Below are positions 1 through 6,559 of a DNA stretch of 8,946 nucleotides, one piece after another. This stretch comes from Synergistaceae bacterium (GTDB lineage: Bacteria > Synergistota > Synergistia > Synergistales > Aminobacteriaceae). The notes under the pieces are model-generated. The model saw nothing but the letters and a program-made list of their open reading frames with translations, was not told where the DNA came from and ran no database searches. Made by a program: the position numbers and the translations under genes. The stretch spans positions 1 through 8,946 of the forward strand of contig JAISWV010000336.1 of assembly GCA_031270755.1 (NCBI GenBank), in the 5' to 3' direction. Numbering within the stretch: position 1 is the stretch's first letter; each line of letters starts with the position of its first letter.

Positions 1-1
1 G

Positions 2-1447
2 ACAGCCAGAGAACGTATTTCGCAGCTTCTGGACCCCGAAACGTTTGTGGAAATCGATGAATTTGTGACCCACAGGTGCACGAATTTCGGCCTCGAAAAG
101 ACGAAGCCGTTGGGAGACGGGGTCGTCACGGGATGGGGAACGATCGACGGCCGTAAAGTCTTTGTTTTCAGCCAGGACTTTACGGTTCTGGGAGGCTCCT
201 TGGGCGAAAAACACGCCGACAAGATCTGCAAGGTCCTGGACATGGCCATGGAAATGGGGTGTCCCGCGATCGGTATCAACGACTCGGGCGGTGCTCGTAT
301 TCAAGAAGCCGTCGACTCTTTGAACGGTTACGGCGAAATCTTTTTCCGCAATACCCTTGCGAGCGGCGTCATTCCGCAGATCTCGGTGATAATGGGGCCC
401 ACGGCGGGAGGCGCGGTTTACAGCCCGGCCTTGACGGATTTCGTCTTTATGGTGGAGGGCACCAGCGTCATGCACATCACGGGCCCGGCGGTGATCAAGG
501 CCGTTACGGGCGAAGAAGTCACCAGCGAGGAGCTGGGAGGGGCCAAAACCCACAACACCAAGAGCGGCAACGCTCATTTCAGCGCCAAATCCGAGGAAGA
601 GTGCTTCGCTCAAATTCGCAAAGTCCTTTCTTACCTGCCCTCCAACAATGTAGACAACGCTCCCGTGGTGGAGACGCAAGACAGCGTCGAGCGCGGCGAC
701 GTGGAATTGCGGGAGATCGTTCCGACAAACCCCAACAAGAGCTACGATGTGCACGACGTTTTGACGCGGGTATTGGACGACGGCGTTTTCACCGAAGTTC
801 AGCCCGGATGGGCTCAAAATATTCTCACGGGCTACGGCCGCGTGGGGGGGCGTTCCATTGGCATCATCGCCAACCAGGCGAAGGTCATGGCGGGCTGCCT
901 CGACATCGACGCGTCCGACAAAGCCAGCCGTTTCATCCGCCACTGCGACGCCTTCAACCTGCCCATCGTGACCTTTGTGGACGTCCCCGGCTATCTGCCG
1001 GGGGTCACGCAGGAACACAACGGCATTATTCGTCAAGGCGCGAAAATGCTTTATGCGTACAGCGAAGCTACCGTGCCGCTGATCACCGTCATTTTGCGCA
1101 AAGCGTACGGCGGAGCGTATCTTGCAATGAGCGGCAAGGCTTTAGGCGCGGATTTGGTTTTCGCGTGGCCCCAGTCCGAAATCGCCGTCATGGGCGCCGA
1201 GGGAGCGGCCAATATCGTGTTCAAAAAGGAAATCGACGCGGCGGCCAACCCGGGAGCGACGCGTCTGGAAAAAATCGACGAGTATCGCCGCGCTTTTGCC
1301 ACACCTTACGTTGCGGCGGAGCGGGGCCTTGTCGATAGGGTGATCCTGCCCGAGGAAACGCGCAAAGAACTGTGGCTCGCTCTTTGCGGGATGGACAGCA
1401 AGAGGGTGGGGCGTCCCAGCAAGAAACATGGGGTCATTCCTCATTAG
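2..1447 (+). CDS. mmdA: Methylmalonyl-CoA decarboxylase alpha subunit (carboxyltransferase), 5'-truncated
   Basis: This is the carboxyltransferase subunit of a biotin-dependent acyl-CoA decarboxylase, most likely methylmalonyl-CoA decarboxylase. It moves the carboxyl group from the CoA thioester to the biotin on the carrier protein, in the cytoplasm at the membrane complex. The reading frame is open from base 2 (TARERISQLLDPETF...), so a GTG at 47 is an internal valine and the true start lies upstream. About 481 residues are visible, against roughly 510 in the family. Crotonase-like landmarks are present in both halves: GGARIQEAV and GPTAGGAVYSPA in the first, VPGYLPGVTQE, KAYGGAYLAM and MGAEGAANIVF in the second. 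The C-terminus KKHGVIPH matches the family's usual KHGxIP ending. No biotin carboxylase gene follows, and an OadB-like membrane subunit does, which favours a decarboxylase over propionyl-CoA carboxylase. Substrate is inferred; glutaconyl- or malonyl-CoA are less likely. Confidence 0.93.
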   Translation, partial: TARERISQLLDPETFVEIDEFVTHRCTNFGLEKTKPLGDGVVTGWGTIDGRKVFVFSQDFTVLGGSLGEKHADKICKVLDMAMEMGCPAIGINDSGGARIQEAVDSLNGYGEIFFRNTLASGVIPQISVIMGPTAGGAVYSPALTDFVFMVEGTSVMHITGPAVIKAVTGEEVTSEELGGAKTHNTKSGNAHFSAKSEEECFAQIRKVLSYLPSNNVDNAPVVETQDSVERGDVELREIVPTNPNKSYDVHDVLTRVLDDGVFTEVQPGWAQNILTGYGRVGGRSIGIIANQAKVMAGCLDIDASDKASRFIRHCDAFNLPIVTFVDVPGYLPGVTQEHNGIIRQGAKMLYAYSEATVPLITVILRKAYGGAYLAMSGKALGADLVFAWPQSEIAVMGAEGAANIVFKKEIDAAANPGATRLEKIDEYRRAFATPYVAAERGLVDRVILPEETRKELWLALCGMDSKRVGRPSKKHGVIPH

Positions 1448-1488
1448 AAGTCCATAAATCGAAACAAACGCGATAGGAGTGAGGGCAT

Positions 1489-1917
1489 ATGGATTCACAA
1501 GTTTCAACCATGGCAGTGGCAATTATTTATAGTTGTATCGCCTTTTCGATCGTCTTCATCGTGTTGGGCGGCTTGACGGTGGTGATCTACGCCATGCGTA
1601 TCGCAACCGGAGCAGCCGGCGCCGAAAAGCCCGACGAGCCGTCTCCCGTTGTGGACGCCGCTCAATCCGTTCAATCCCTTCAGCCGGCGAACGTAAAATC
1701 ACAGCACGTAGCGGCTATCACAGCGGCGATTTTGGCGGCGACACAAGGGCGAGGCAAAATTGTGAACATCGCGCCGGTTCCGCAGAATTCTCTGCAGACT
1801 TCTCAGCCTCAACAGAGGATGTTTTCTTCGGAAACGACTCAGATATGGCGCACGGTGGCAATTGTCGAAAACAGCAGCCGGCGTCTCGCTCCCGCTTGGA
1901 AACAACGCACGATTTAG
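1489..1917 (+). CDS. mmdD: Sodium-pump decarboxylase small membrane subunit (OadG/MmdD family)
   Basis: This is a 142-residue small subunit of the decarboxylase complex, which anchors the carboxyltransferase to the membrane beta subunit. A single hydrophobic segment at about residues 8-36 (VAIIYSCIAFSIVFIVLGG...) is followed by a long polar, low-complexity Ala/Gln/Pro-rich tail. That one-span-plus-tail layout is standard for OadG/MmdD. Within the tail, HVAAITAAILAAT (about 73-85) resembles the conserved short helix of the family. The tail ends near AWKQRTI and has no His-rich metal-binding motif of the kind seen in some OadG proteins. A strong ribosome site (TAGGAGTGAGG, 1472-1482) fixes the ATG at 1489. 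It lies 41 bases after mmdA in the usual A-D-C-B order. Sequence in this family diverges quickly, so context carries much of the call. Confidence 0.85.
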   Translation: MDSQVSTMAVAIIYSCIAFSIVFIVLGGLTVVIYAMRIATGAAGAEKPDEPSPVVDAAQSVQSLQPANVKSQHVAAITAAILAATQGRGKIVNIAPVPQNSLQTSQPQQRMFSSETTQIWRTVAIVENSSRRLAPAWKQRTI

Positions 1918-1974
1918 ATTTATCGATTTGCAATAAAAATATCGAAATTAAATCAGGAAAGGGGTATTGTTGTT

Positions 1975-2391
1975 ATGAGTTTGAAGTATAAAGTGACGGT
2001 GGATGGCACGGCGTATACGGTCGAGGTTGAAGAATTGGGCGGGAGCGCCGCCGCACCTGTTTCTTCGCCTGCTTTCACTCCTGTGGCGAGAGTGGCGCCC
2101 GCGCCTGTCGCAGCGCCCGTTGCGGCGCCCGCTCCGGCTCCGGCGCCAACCCCCGCAGCCGCGCCCGTTGCGGCGGGAGCGACCACCATCGAAGCCCCCA
2201 TGCCGGGTAAGATACTGGATGTGAAGGTCGCCGTGGGCGCCTCCGTCAACAACGGAGATCTCGTGTTGATGCTGGAGGACATGAAAATGGAAAACGAAAT
2301 TTTCGCGCCGGCGGCTGGTACCGTCAAAGAAGTTCGCGTCAGAAGCGGCGATTCCGTCAACACCGGAGACATCCTGATCGTTCTCGGGTAA
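1975..2391 (+). CDS. mmdC: Biotin carboxyl carrier subunit of the decarboxylase
   Basis: This 138-residue carrier shuttles CO2 as carboxybiotin between the alpha and beta subunits. Residues 1-22 form a short N-terminal strand region (KYKVTVDGTAYTVEVEE). Residues about 24-68 are an Ala/Pro linker with alternating AP runs, which gives the swinging arm its reach. Residues about 70-138 are the biotinyl domain, starting at IEAPMPGKI and ending GDILIVLG. The biotin-accepting lysine is K104 in EDMKMENEI. Most family members have Ala two residues before the lysine; here it is Asp102. A clear ribosome site (AGGAAAGG, within 1955-1963) precedes the ATG. It sits 57 bases after mmdD and 31 before mmdB. 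The gene could equally be labelled gcdC if the substrate were glutaconyl-CoA. Confidence 0.93.
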   Translation: MSLKYKVTVDGTAYTVEVEELGGSAAAPVSSPAFTPVARVAPAPVAAPVAAPAPAPAPTPAAAPVAAGATTIEAPMPGKILDVKVAVGASVNNGDLVLMLEDMKMENEIFAPAAGTVKEVRVRSGDSVNTGDILIVLG

Positions 2392-2422
2392 CTTCGAACA
2401 ATTCAGCGAAGGTGCCGTCAAA

Positions 2423-3607
2423 ATGGAGATGTATTTGAAATCGCTTCAAGACTTAGCCACGACCTCGGGCTTCTCGGAGCTGTTCGAGCTGAATGTCACG
2501 TTCGGCTCGATTTCGTTGCCGGGCTACCTGTTGATGGTCGTGGTGTCTTGCGTGCTGCTTTACCTGGCCATCGGCAAAGGGTTCGAGCCGCTGCTCCTGG
2601 TACCCATCGCTTTCGGCGCGTTGTTGGTCAACCTGCCTCTTTCGGGTATTCTGGACGAAGTCGGTGTGCTCGGAGCGGAGTCTACCGGTTTTCTGCGCTA
2701 CGTCTATTTTGGCGCGGAACATGAAATTTACCCCATTATCATCTTTTTGGGCATAGGAGCCTTGACGGACTTCGGTCCGCTTCTGGCCAATCCACTCACG
2801 TTTCTTTTGGGAGCCGCCGCTCAGTTTGGTGTTTTCGTGGCGTTCATCGGGGCCAATTATTTGGGCTTCAACCTCAGAGAGGCGGCCAGCATCGGCATCA
2901 TCGGCGGCGCAGACGGCCCCACCAGTATCTACCTGACCATGAAGCTGGGACAAAAACAGATCCTGCCGGCTATCGCCGTGGCGGCCTATAGCTATATGTC
3001 CTTGGTGCCTCTGATCCAGCCGCCCTTTATAAAACTCTTCACCTCGAAGAAAGACCGGGCCATCCGTATGGCGCAGCTTCGCCCCGTTTCCAAGAAAGAG
3101 CGCATTCTTTTCCCCGTCATCTGTACGATCGTGTCGGGGTTGGTGCTGCCTGCTTGCGTGCCTCTGGTGGGGATGCTGATGTTCGGCAACCTGCTGCGCG
3201 AGTGCGGGGCGACGGAGCGTCTGAGCCAAGCCGCCCAAAACGAGATTCTGAATATCACCACCGTTTTTTTGGGGTTGGCTGTGGGCAGCACGATGGGGGC
3301 GGAGCAGTTCCTCAGGGTCGAGACGCTGAAGATCATCTTGTTGGGGCTTGTCGCCTTCATCTTCAGCACGATTGGGGGAGTGCTTTTCGGCCAGGTCATG
3401 AAAGTGTTGAGCGGCGGAAAGATCAACCCCATGATCGGCTCGGCCGGCGTTTCGGCCGTTCCCATGGCGGCGCGTGTGGTGCAGCGTGTGGCCCAGTCCG
3501 AGAACCCCGGAAGCTACCTTTTGATGCACGCTATGGGCCCCAACGTGGCCGGCGTCATCGGAACGGCGGTGGCCGCAGGCGTCTTGCTGACGCTTTTGAC
3601 GATGTAG
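2423..3607 (+). CDS. mmdB: Na+-translocating decarboxylase beta subunit (OadB/MmdB family)
   Basis: This 394-residue integral membrane protein decarboxylates carboxybiotin and pumps Na+ out of the cell. Its length and hydrophobic pattern fit the OadB/MmdB/GcdB family. Many membrane segments are visible, for example about 34-50, 55-75, 103-120, 126-145, 183-200, 229-250, 277-290, 302-325 and 373-392. The signature GIIGGADGPTSIY (158-170) is intact, and Asp164 corresponds to the Na+-site aspartate known as Asp203 in Klebsiella OadB. The second conserved region NPMIGSAGVSAVPMAAR (335-351) and the C-terminal MGPNVAGVIG (371-380) with its conserved Asn374 are also present. ATG 2423 is chosen because an AAGG lies about 10 bases upstream; an in-frame ATG at 2429 is the alternative. 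It is the last gene of the operon, followed by a hairpin terminator. Confidence 0.95.
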   Translation: MEMYLKSLQDLATTSGFSELFELNVTFGSISLPGYLLMVVVSCVLLYLAIGKGFEPLLLVPIAFGALLVNLPLSGILDEVGVLGAESTGFLRYVYFGAEHEIYPIIIFLGIGALTDFGPLLANPLTFLLGAAAQFGVFVAFIGANYLGFNLREAASIGIIGGADGPTSIYLTMKLGQKQILPAIAVAAYSYMSLVPLIQPPFIKLFTSKKDRAIRMAQLRPVSKKERILFPVICTIVSGLVLPACVPLVGMLMFGNLLRECGATERLSQAAQNEILNITTVFLGLAVGSTMGAEQFLRVETLKIILLGLVAFIFSTIGGVLFGQVMKVLSGGKINPMIGSAGVSAVPMAARVVQRVAQSENPGSYLLMHAMGPNVAGVIGTAVAAGVLLTLLTM

Positions 3608-3642
3608 CGGCATAGTTCATCTCAAATATAAACGAAGGTTTA

Positions 3643-3679
3643 ATAGGGCTCGTCTCGGCTGGAATGAGGCGGGCCTTAT
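3643..3679 (+). terminator. Hairpin terminator after mmdB
   Basis: An inverted repeat pairs 3643-3656 with 3666-3679 around a nine-base loop (GGCTGGAAT). The core is GGCTCGTCTC against GAGGCGGGCC with two G-U pairs, and it extends outward by A-U and one G-U pair. It begins 35 bases after the mmdB stop. The downstream T content is moderate (GTTT at once, then CTTTTTC at 3689-3695), so termination is likely but not textbook. The stop codon of the convergent minus-strand gene (3676-3678) lies inside the right arm. Confidence 0.6.
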
Positions 3680-3885
3680 GTTTCGATACTTTTTCTAACG
3701 ACGTTCACCTGTGCCCTTTCGCCCTTCTCCGGGAGCTTTTCAAACTGTCGCCTGTCGTGTATTGCGAGTGACTTATCTGCTATCTTCTGGACACAAAAAC
3801 GATCTCCCCGGTCTTTGTGAAGGATGATTCCTCTATAAAAACCCTGCTCTGTTGGGTTTTCGTATATTTTTGCATCCTGCACCAA
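3676..3885 (-). CDS. Short KfrB-like domain protein, possibly the displaced C-terminal part of the upstream gene
   Basis: This reading frame of about 69 residues opens with TTG at 3885 (or GTG at 3882). Residues about 16-64 show the pattern GFYRGIILHKD, CVQKI, AIHDRRQF, LPEKGERAQVNV. That resembles the small KfrB-type domain found in plasmid proteins and at the ends of large multi-domain phage or plasmid proteins. The resemblance is from memory of the G-Y-x-G / Q / H / P-x-x-GE pattern, not a search. The frame is open further upstream (WAEEVRGLNLVQDAKIYENP) to a TAG at 3913-3915, beyond the TGA of the preceding gene. This suggests either a separate coupled gene (GAGGG 6 bases before the TTG) or a frameshifted single gene. 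No enzymatic function can be assigned. Base composition is more AT-rich than the flanking operons. Confidence 0.5.
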   Translation of the reverse strand: MVQDAKIYENPTEQGFYRGIILHKDRGDRFCVQKIADKSLAIHDRRQFEKLPEKGERAQVNVVRKSIET

Positions 3886-3887
3886 AT

Positions 3888-4262
3888 TCAGCCCTCGGAC
3901 TTCTTCGGCCCACTACTTCGGATCCAGAGTTTTTTCGCCGCGCTGAACTTGGAGACGAAGCATCCTCCTCCGGTCCAAATCCTGACTACTTGCTCGGCTG
4001 TAAAACTGTTCACTGCTTTTGAAGGATGGCGTTCACCCAAAGACGTCCAGTTTATTCCACCATCCACACTTGCGCGTCGATGTCTTCCCCCTTCTCGAAA
4101 CAAAACGCCATCCGTAGAATTTTTATACCTTCCTTTCAGGTAATCGACAAAGGTATCGGGACTTATCCCTTTGGGTGGTTTTTTACTCGCCAAATCTCCA
4201 AGTTCCCTCTTGAAAGCTTCCTGCACTTCTTGGGATATTATATTTGACGAAAGATTTTGCAT
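3888..4262 (-). CDS. Unrecognised protein translationally coupled to the HicB-like gene
   Basis: The product is 124 residues and I do not recognise its family. It is soluble and basic, with no signal peptide or membrane segment. The N-terminal part looks helical (residues about 8-26, ISQEVQEAFKRELGDLASK). The middle carries ISPDTFVDYLKGRYKN, then a polar stretch with REGGRHRRASVDGGINW, and then SFTAEQVVRIWTGGG. The last 20 or so residues are less protein-like, and the next frame encodes the KfrB-like segment, so the end may be altered by a frameshift. The ATG shares one base with the TAA of the HicB-like gene (TAATG), which implies coupled translation. It does not resemble HicA, having no dsRBD-like His motif. 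A partner or toxin role is only a guess from position. Confidence 0.55.
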   Translation of the reverse strand: MQNLSSNIISQEVQEAFKRELGDLASKKPPKGISPDTFVDYLKGRYKNSTDGVLFREGGRHRRASVDGGINWTSLGERHPSKAVNSFTAEQVVRIWTGGGCFVSKFSAAKKLWIRSSGPKKSEG

Positions 4263-4615
4263 TATGCGACATATAGGCAGAGTTTTTTATTGTGCTCAAG
4301 AATTTTTCGGCTCAATTCTTCTGAAAGCTCAATATAATCGAGATATTCTTTTGCGCAGCCGTTCAGCCTGACTGTATCGAAATGCGATTCAATATCTTCA
4401 ATCGTAATGTCTTCGATGCTGGTGGAAAGAGGCACCGGCCGCTCCTGTTCGAAATAATTATCTTCTAAAATATCTTCAAGCGCCAGCAACACTTCGTATT
4501 TTGCTTCCTCCCGTGTATCGCCCTGAGCGATAGCTCCAGCTATATCGTAAACAAATGTCGTAAAGCCGTTAGAATCTTCATATGGAATCAACGCCACAGA
4601 ATATTTCAGAGTCAA
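4262..4615 (-). CDS. HicB-like antitoxin-family protein
   Basis: The product is 117 residues. Residues about 4-55 (KYSVALIPYEDSNGFTTFVY, then DIAGAIAQGDTREEAKYEVLLALEDIL) match the HicB N-terminal fold: a YxVxxxP(E/Y) strand, a D-I-x-G-x-x-x-x-GDT-x-x-EA turn and an amphipathic helix. The usual Pro and Cys of DLPGC are replaced by Ala. The C-terminal half (about 65-117) is acidic then helical and shows no evident helix-turn-helix or ribbon-helix-helix, unlike full HicB antitoxins that bind DNA. The start is TTG with a strong AGGGGG site nine bases upstream. No hicA gene lies next to it. The following gene overlaps by one base. A stand-alone HicB-domain protein or antitoxin of an atypical pair both remain possible. 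Confidence 0.72.
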   Translation of the reverse strand: MTLKYSVALIPYEDSNGFTTFVYDIAGAIAQGDTREEAKYEVLLALEDILEDNYFEQERPVPLSTSIEDITIEDIESHFDTVRLNGCAKEYLDYIELSEELSRKILEHNKKLCLYVA

Positions 4616-4630
4616 TGTCTTTTTCCCCCT

Positions 4631-4659
4631 TCAAGAAAATCAAATTTTCCTTTTCTTGA
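4631..4659 (-). promoter_or_regulatory. Perfect 9-bp inverted repeat before the HicB-like gene
   Basis: TCAAGAAAA (4631-4639) and TTTTCTTGA (4651-4659) are exact inverted copies with an 11-base spacer. The repeat lies downstream of the proposed promoter and directly abuts the AGGGGG ribosome site. It could be an operator for autoregulation, as is usual for antitoxin genes, or an mRNA hairpin that modulates initiation. The stem is A/U-rich, so RNA stability would be modest. Confidence 0.5.
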
Positions 4660-4760
4660 GTTTTTGCTTTCTCCGTAAAGAACAGTGCTACCGCGCTATT
4701 CTTCCCTCCTGTCCTTCCTTCGCAGCGCGAAATGTTCTTTTGTTCGTCACGATTTGCAGT

Positions 4761-4789
4761 TATATAGGCACACCCTCTGCCTGGCGCAA
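4761..4789 (-). promoter_or_regulatory. Sigma70-type promoter for the HicB-like gene
   Basis: Read on the minus strand, a -35 element TTGCGC (4784-4789) is separated by exactly 17 bases from a -10 element TATATA (4761-4766). Transcription would start near 4754 and give a leader of about 140 bases before the TTG start at 4615. A TATAAT also occurs just upstream (4789-4794) but lacks a good -35 partner. Confidence 0.5.
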
Positions 4790-4803
4790 TTATAGCCCAC
4801 TTG

Positions 4804-4845
4804 GCGAAAAAAACATATTCGGCGCGCGGGGGAAAGAACGCGCCG
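4804..4845 (-). terminator. Intrinsic terminator after the TerB-like gene
   Basis: On the minus strand, CGGCGCG (4839-4845) pairs perfectly with CGCGCCG (4820-4826) across a 12-base pyrimidine-rich loop. It is followed by AATATG and a run of seven T (4806-4812). It lies about 125 bases after the stop of the TerB-like gene and separates it from the HicB-like promoter. Confidence 0.75.
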
Positions 4846-4970
4846 CGTAAGTCGCCAGAAGCCTCATCCAGAGCCCTCGAAGCTGAAGCCTCGAATGCCT
4901 CAAAAACCTCTCTTCGTCTTTCCTCCGTCTTTTACGAATCAGCTGTTATGATAATGTGTAAGAGAAGCGC

Positions 4971-6482
4971 TCAAAAACATCCGAACGAGCTGTCTTCGAT
5001 GAGCTCTTCGTTGACGGTCCAAGCTTCTCTTTCTTCCGCGCCTTCCATGCTTTCCGTGCTTTCTATAAGCAGAAAGTCCCCCAGCGCCTCTACGCTCCAG
5101 GTGTTGACGGCGTTCAGCATGGCGTTGGGCATCAGCCCGCAGCGGCGCGCCAGGGCCGCCAAGTCTTCTTTGCTCCACTCCGCCCGGCGCAGCAGCGACG
5201 ACACGCAGGGCCAATATCCGCGGTCCAGTTTTTTCACGGCGTCCTCGGAGAATGGAAGGGGTTCCGTTCCCTCTTCCGCGTCCTTCGGGTTGGATTCCGC
5301 CGGGACGCTGCCGGAGCCGGCCGCCTCGTTCTCTTCCTCCGGGACGAAGACGGCGGCCAGTTGGCGGGTCAGGCTTTCGGTCTCCTCTCTCAGCGCCGCG
5401 ACCTTTTCCAGGTCGATGCGGACCAACGGCAGAGGCTCGCCGGGGGGCCTTTTTCCCGCGGAGCGAACGACGACGAGCTCGTCCGACACGCTCCTGCCTT
5501 TTGCCGCCGCTAGTTCCTCGATACAGGCGTCGTAGATCTCTTGAAATTTCTTGAACTGGGACGCTTTGCCCAGGACGTTGGGGATCGTTGCGGGCTCCAG
5601 CGGCTTCATGCCTTCCGCAGAGGCGAGGGTGCCGCTGGCGGGGGAGTAGGCTGCGGGGTCTTTTTTGCCGAAGGACGCGGAAAGGGTGAAGCCTCGAGGG
5701 TAGACCCGGCCGTACCGGAGGGCGAACAGACGCTTGAGCTCCGGCGACGAGGAGAACCGGGGAGAAAATGACTTGGATTTTTCCGTCTTCGGAAGGCGCT
5801 GCAGGAGGTTGAACGCCTGTTCCGCCGAGAGAGGCGTATTTCGGAGAGCGTGGTATCCAAGGACGAGCCGGGACAACGTGCTTCCTTGAGAAGGGGGAAA
5901 GAGCCGATAGAGGTCCGCCAAATTTTTTCCCGTCATGGCGGGGTCGTTCAAATACTTTGCGTGAAGGTAGACGAGAAAGCGCGTCAGATAACCCCGAAAG
6001 GACTTCGAGGCACCGCAGACCTCAAGAAGCCTCTTGGCCTCCTCCAGTATCCGGAAAATGTCCCGTCGGTCCAGCAGCGCGCGTCGTTCCAGGCCGTAAA
6101 AATAGACAAAAGCGTAGCCGATGTCTGCCGGCATCGTCTTTTTTCCCGACGCGAGCCAACGCAGATAATACCCCCTTTGATGGGGTTTCATGGCGGAGTA
6201 GGACGGCCAATAGCCTATCGCGAGGTCGTCCGGATTTTCTTTCACGTTGTCCTGGATGCTGACGGCCATCCCCGCGCAGATGCAGGAAGCCTCCTTGGAA
6301 GCCTCCTGCGAGCCGGAAGGGCCGGCGCTGCAATAGGTCATGGGGGCGGCGACGCTGACGTCCCCGAACCGCAGGACCGCGTCCTCCCCCAGCCACAGCA
6401 GAGCCGGGGAGTCTTTCGTAAAAATTTCCTCCCCCGCCAAGGTACGGCAAGTCACAAGCTCTCGATCAGCGGTGCTCTCCAT
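4971..6482 (-). CDS. TerB_N / TerB_C domain protein
   Basis: The product is 503 residues. Residues about 85-290 match the TerB_N family: YWPSYSAMKPHQRGYYLRWL (91-110), followed by ADIGYAFVYFYGLERRAL (119-136) and helical repeats including SKSFRGYLTRFLVYLHAKYL. Residues about 345-500 match TerB_C: a conserved RIDLEK strand, a predicted coiled stretch (357-376), then YWPCVSSLL, WSKEDLAALARRCGLMP and NAVNTWSVEALGDFLL (423-472). A distinct acidic central TerB domain is not apparent between them, nor are membrane segments. Such proteins are known from tellurite-resistance-related and phage-defence-like gene contexts, but their biochemical role is not established. Here the gene stands alone, with its own terminator and no ter genes nearby. 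The ATG at 6482 has only a weak ribosome site (GGGGA, about 12 bases upstream). Opposite-strand open frames are shadows. Confidence 0.8.
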   Translation of the reverse strand: MESTADRELVTCRTLAGEEIFTKDSPALLWLGEDAVLRFGDVSVAAPMTYCSAGPSGSQEASKEASCICAGMAVSIQDNVKENPDDLAIGYWPSYSAMKPHQRGYYLRWLASGKKTMPADIGYAFVYFYGLERRALLDRRDIFRILEEAKRLLEVCGASKSFRGYLTRFLVYLHAKYLNDPAMTGKNLADLYRLFPPSQGSTLSRLVLGYHALRNTPLSAEQAFNLLQRLPKTEKSKSFSPRFSSSPELKRLFALRYGRVYPRGFTLSASFGKKDPAAYSPASGTLASAEGMKPLEPATIPNVLGKASQFKKFQEIYDACIEELAAAKGRSVSDELVVVRSAGKRPPGEPLPLVRIDLEKVAALREETESLTRQLAAVFVPEEENEAAGSGSVPAESNPKDAEEGTEPLPFSEDAVKKLDRGYWPCVSSLLRRAEWSKEDLAALARRCGLMPNAMLNAVNTWSVEALGDFLLIESTESMEGAEEREAWTVNEELIEDSSFGCF

Positions 6483-6506
6483 AACTTTCTTGTCCCCGGC
6501 ATATGC

Positions 6507-6528
6507 GCTTTCAGTCAGCTGCTTTCAG
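6507..6528. repeat. Direct repeat GCTTTCAG in the divergent promoter region
   Basis: GCTTTCAG occurs at 6507-6514 and again at 6521-6528, with starts 14 bases apart, between the TerB-like gene's start and its proposed -10 element. It could be a regulator site, or chance. It is short, so confidence is low. Confidence 0.25.
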
Positions 6529-6533
6529 GAACG

Positions 6534-6542
6534 ATTGTAGCA
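6534..6542 (-). promoter_or_regulatory. Extended -10 promoter for the TerB-like gene
   Basis: The minus strand reads TGCTACAAT, fitting the extended -10 pattern TGnTAnAAT. No good -35 hexamer lies 17 bases upstream, which is tolerated with extended -10 elements. Transcription would begin near 6527 and give a leader of about 45 bases. It lies back to back with the moaC promoter. Confidence 0.35.
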
Positions 6543-6559
6543 GAACGACCGCAGCGTTG

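Larger units (their letters stand above)
4616..4970. other. Intergenic region between the HicB-like and TerB-like genes
   Basis: These 355 bases have no convincing gene. On the minus strand they hold, in transcription order, the tail of the TerB-like transcript and its terminator (about 4804-4845), the promoter of the HicB-like gene (4761-4789), a leader of roughly 140 bases, and an inverted repeat just before the ribosome site (4631-4659). The stretch 4846-4970 shows no further structure that I can support. Confidence 0.6.

Noticed and set aside
47..49. GTG as the start of mmdA
   Set aside because: The frame is open to the window edge and the upstream residues TARERISQLLDPETF match the family, so the GTG encodes an internal valine.
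259..1338. Second plus-strand open frame of 359 codons inside mmdA
   Set aside because: Arg/Gly/His-rich out-of-frame shadow in GC-rich DNA; mmdA is conserved throughout.
2453..3613. Long minus-strand open frame of 386 codons opposite mmdB
   Set aside because: It mirrors mmdB in the antisense frame, is His/Gln/Arg-rich with no known family pattern, and mmdB itself is unmistakable.
3888..4262. HicA toxin as partner of the HicB-like protein
   Set aside because: The protein lacks the short dsRBD-like fold and the conserved G-S-H-x motif region of HicA, and it is longer.
4616..4970. A tRNA, small RNA gene or CRISPR array in the intergenic region
   Set aside because: No cloverleaf, no spaced direct repeats; the only structures are a terminator, a promoter and one inverted repeat.
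4801..5535. Plus-strand open frame of 244 codons opposite the TerB-like gene
   Set aside because: Serine- and alanine-rich shadow translation with no recognisable domain; the opposite strand has clear TerB_N/TerB_C motifs.
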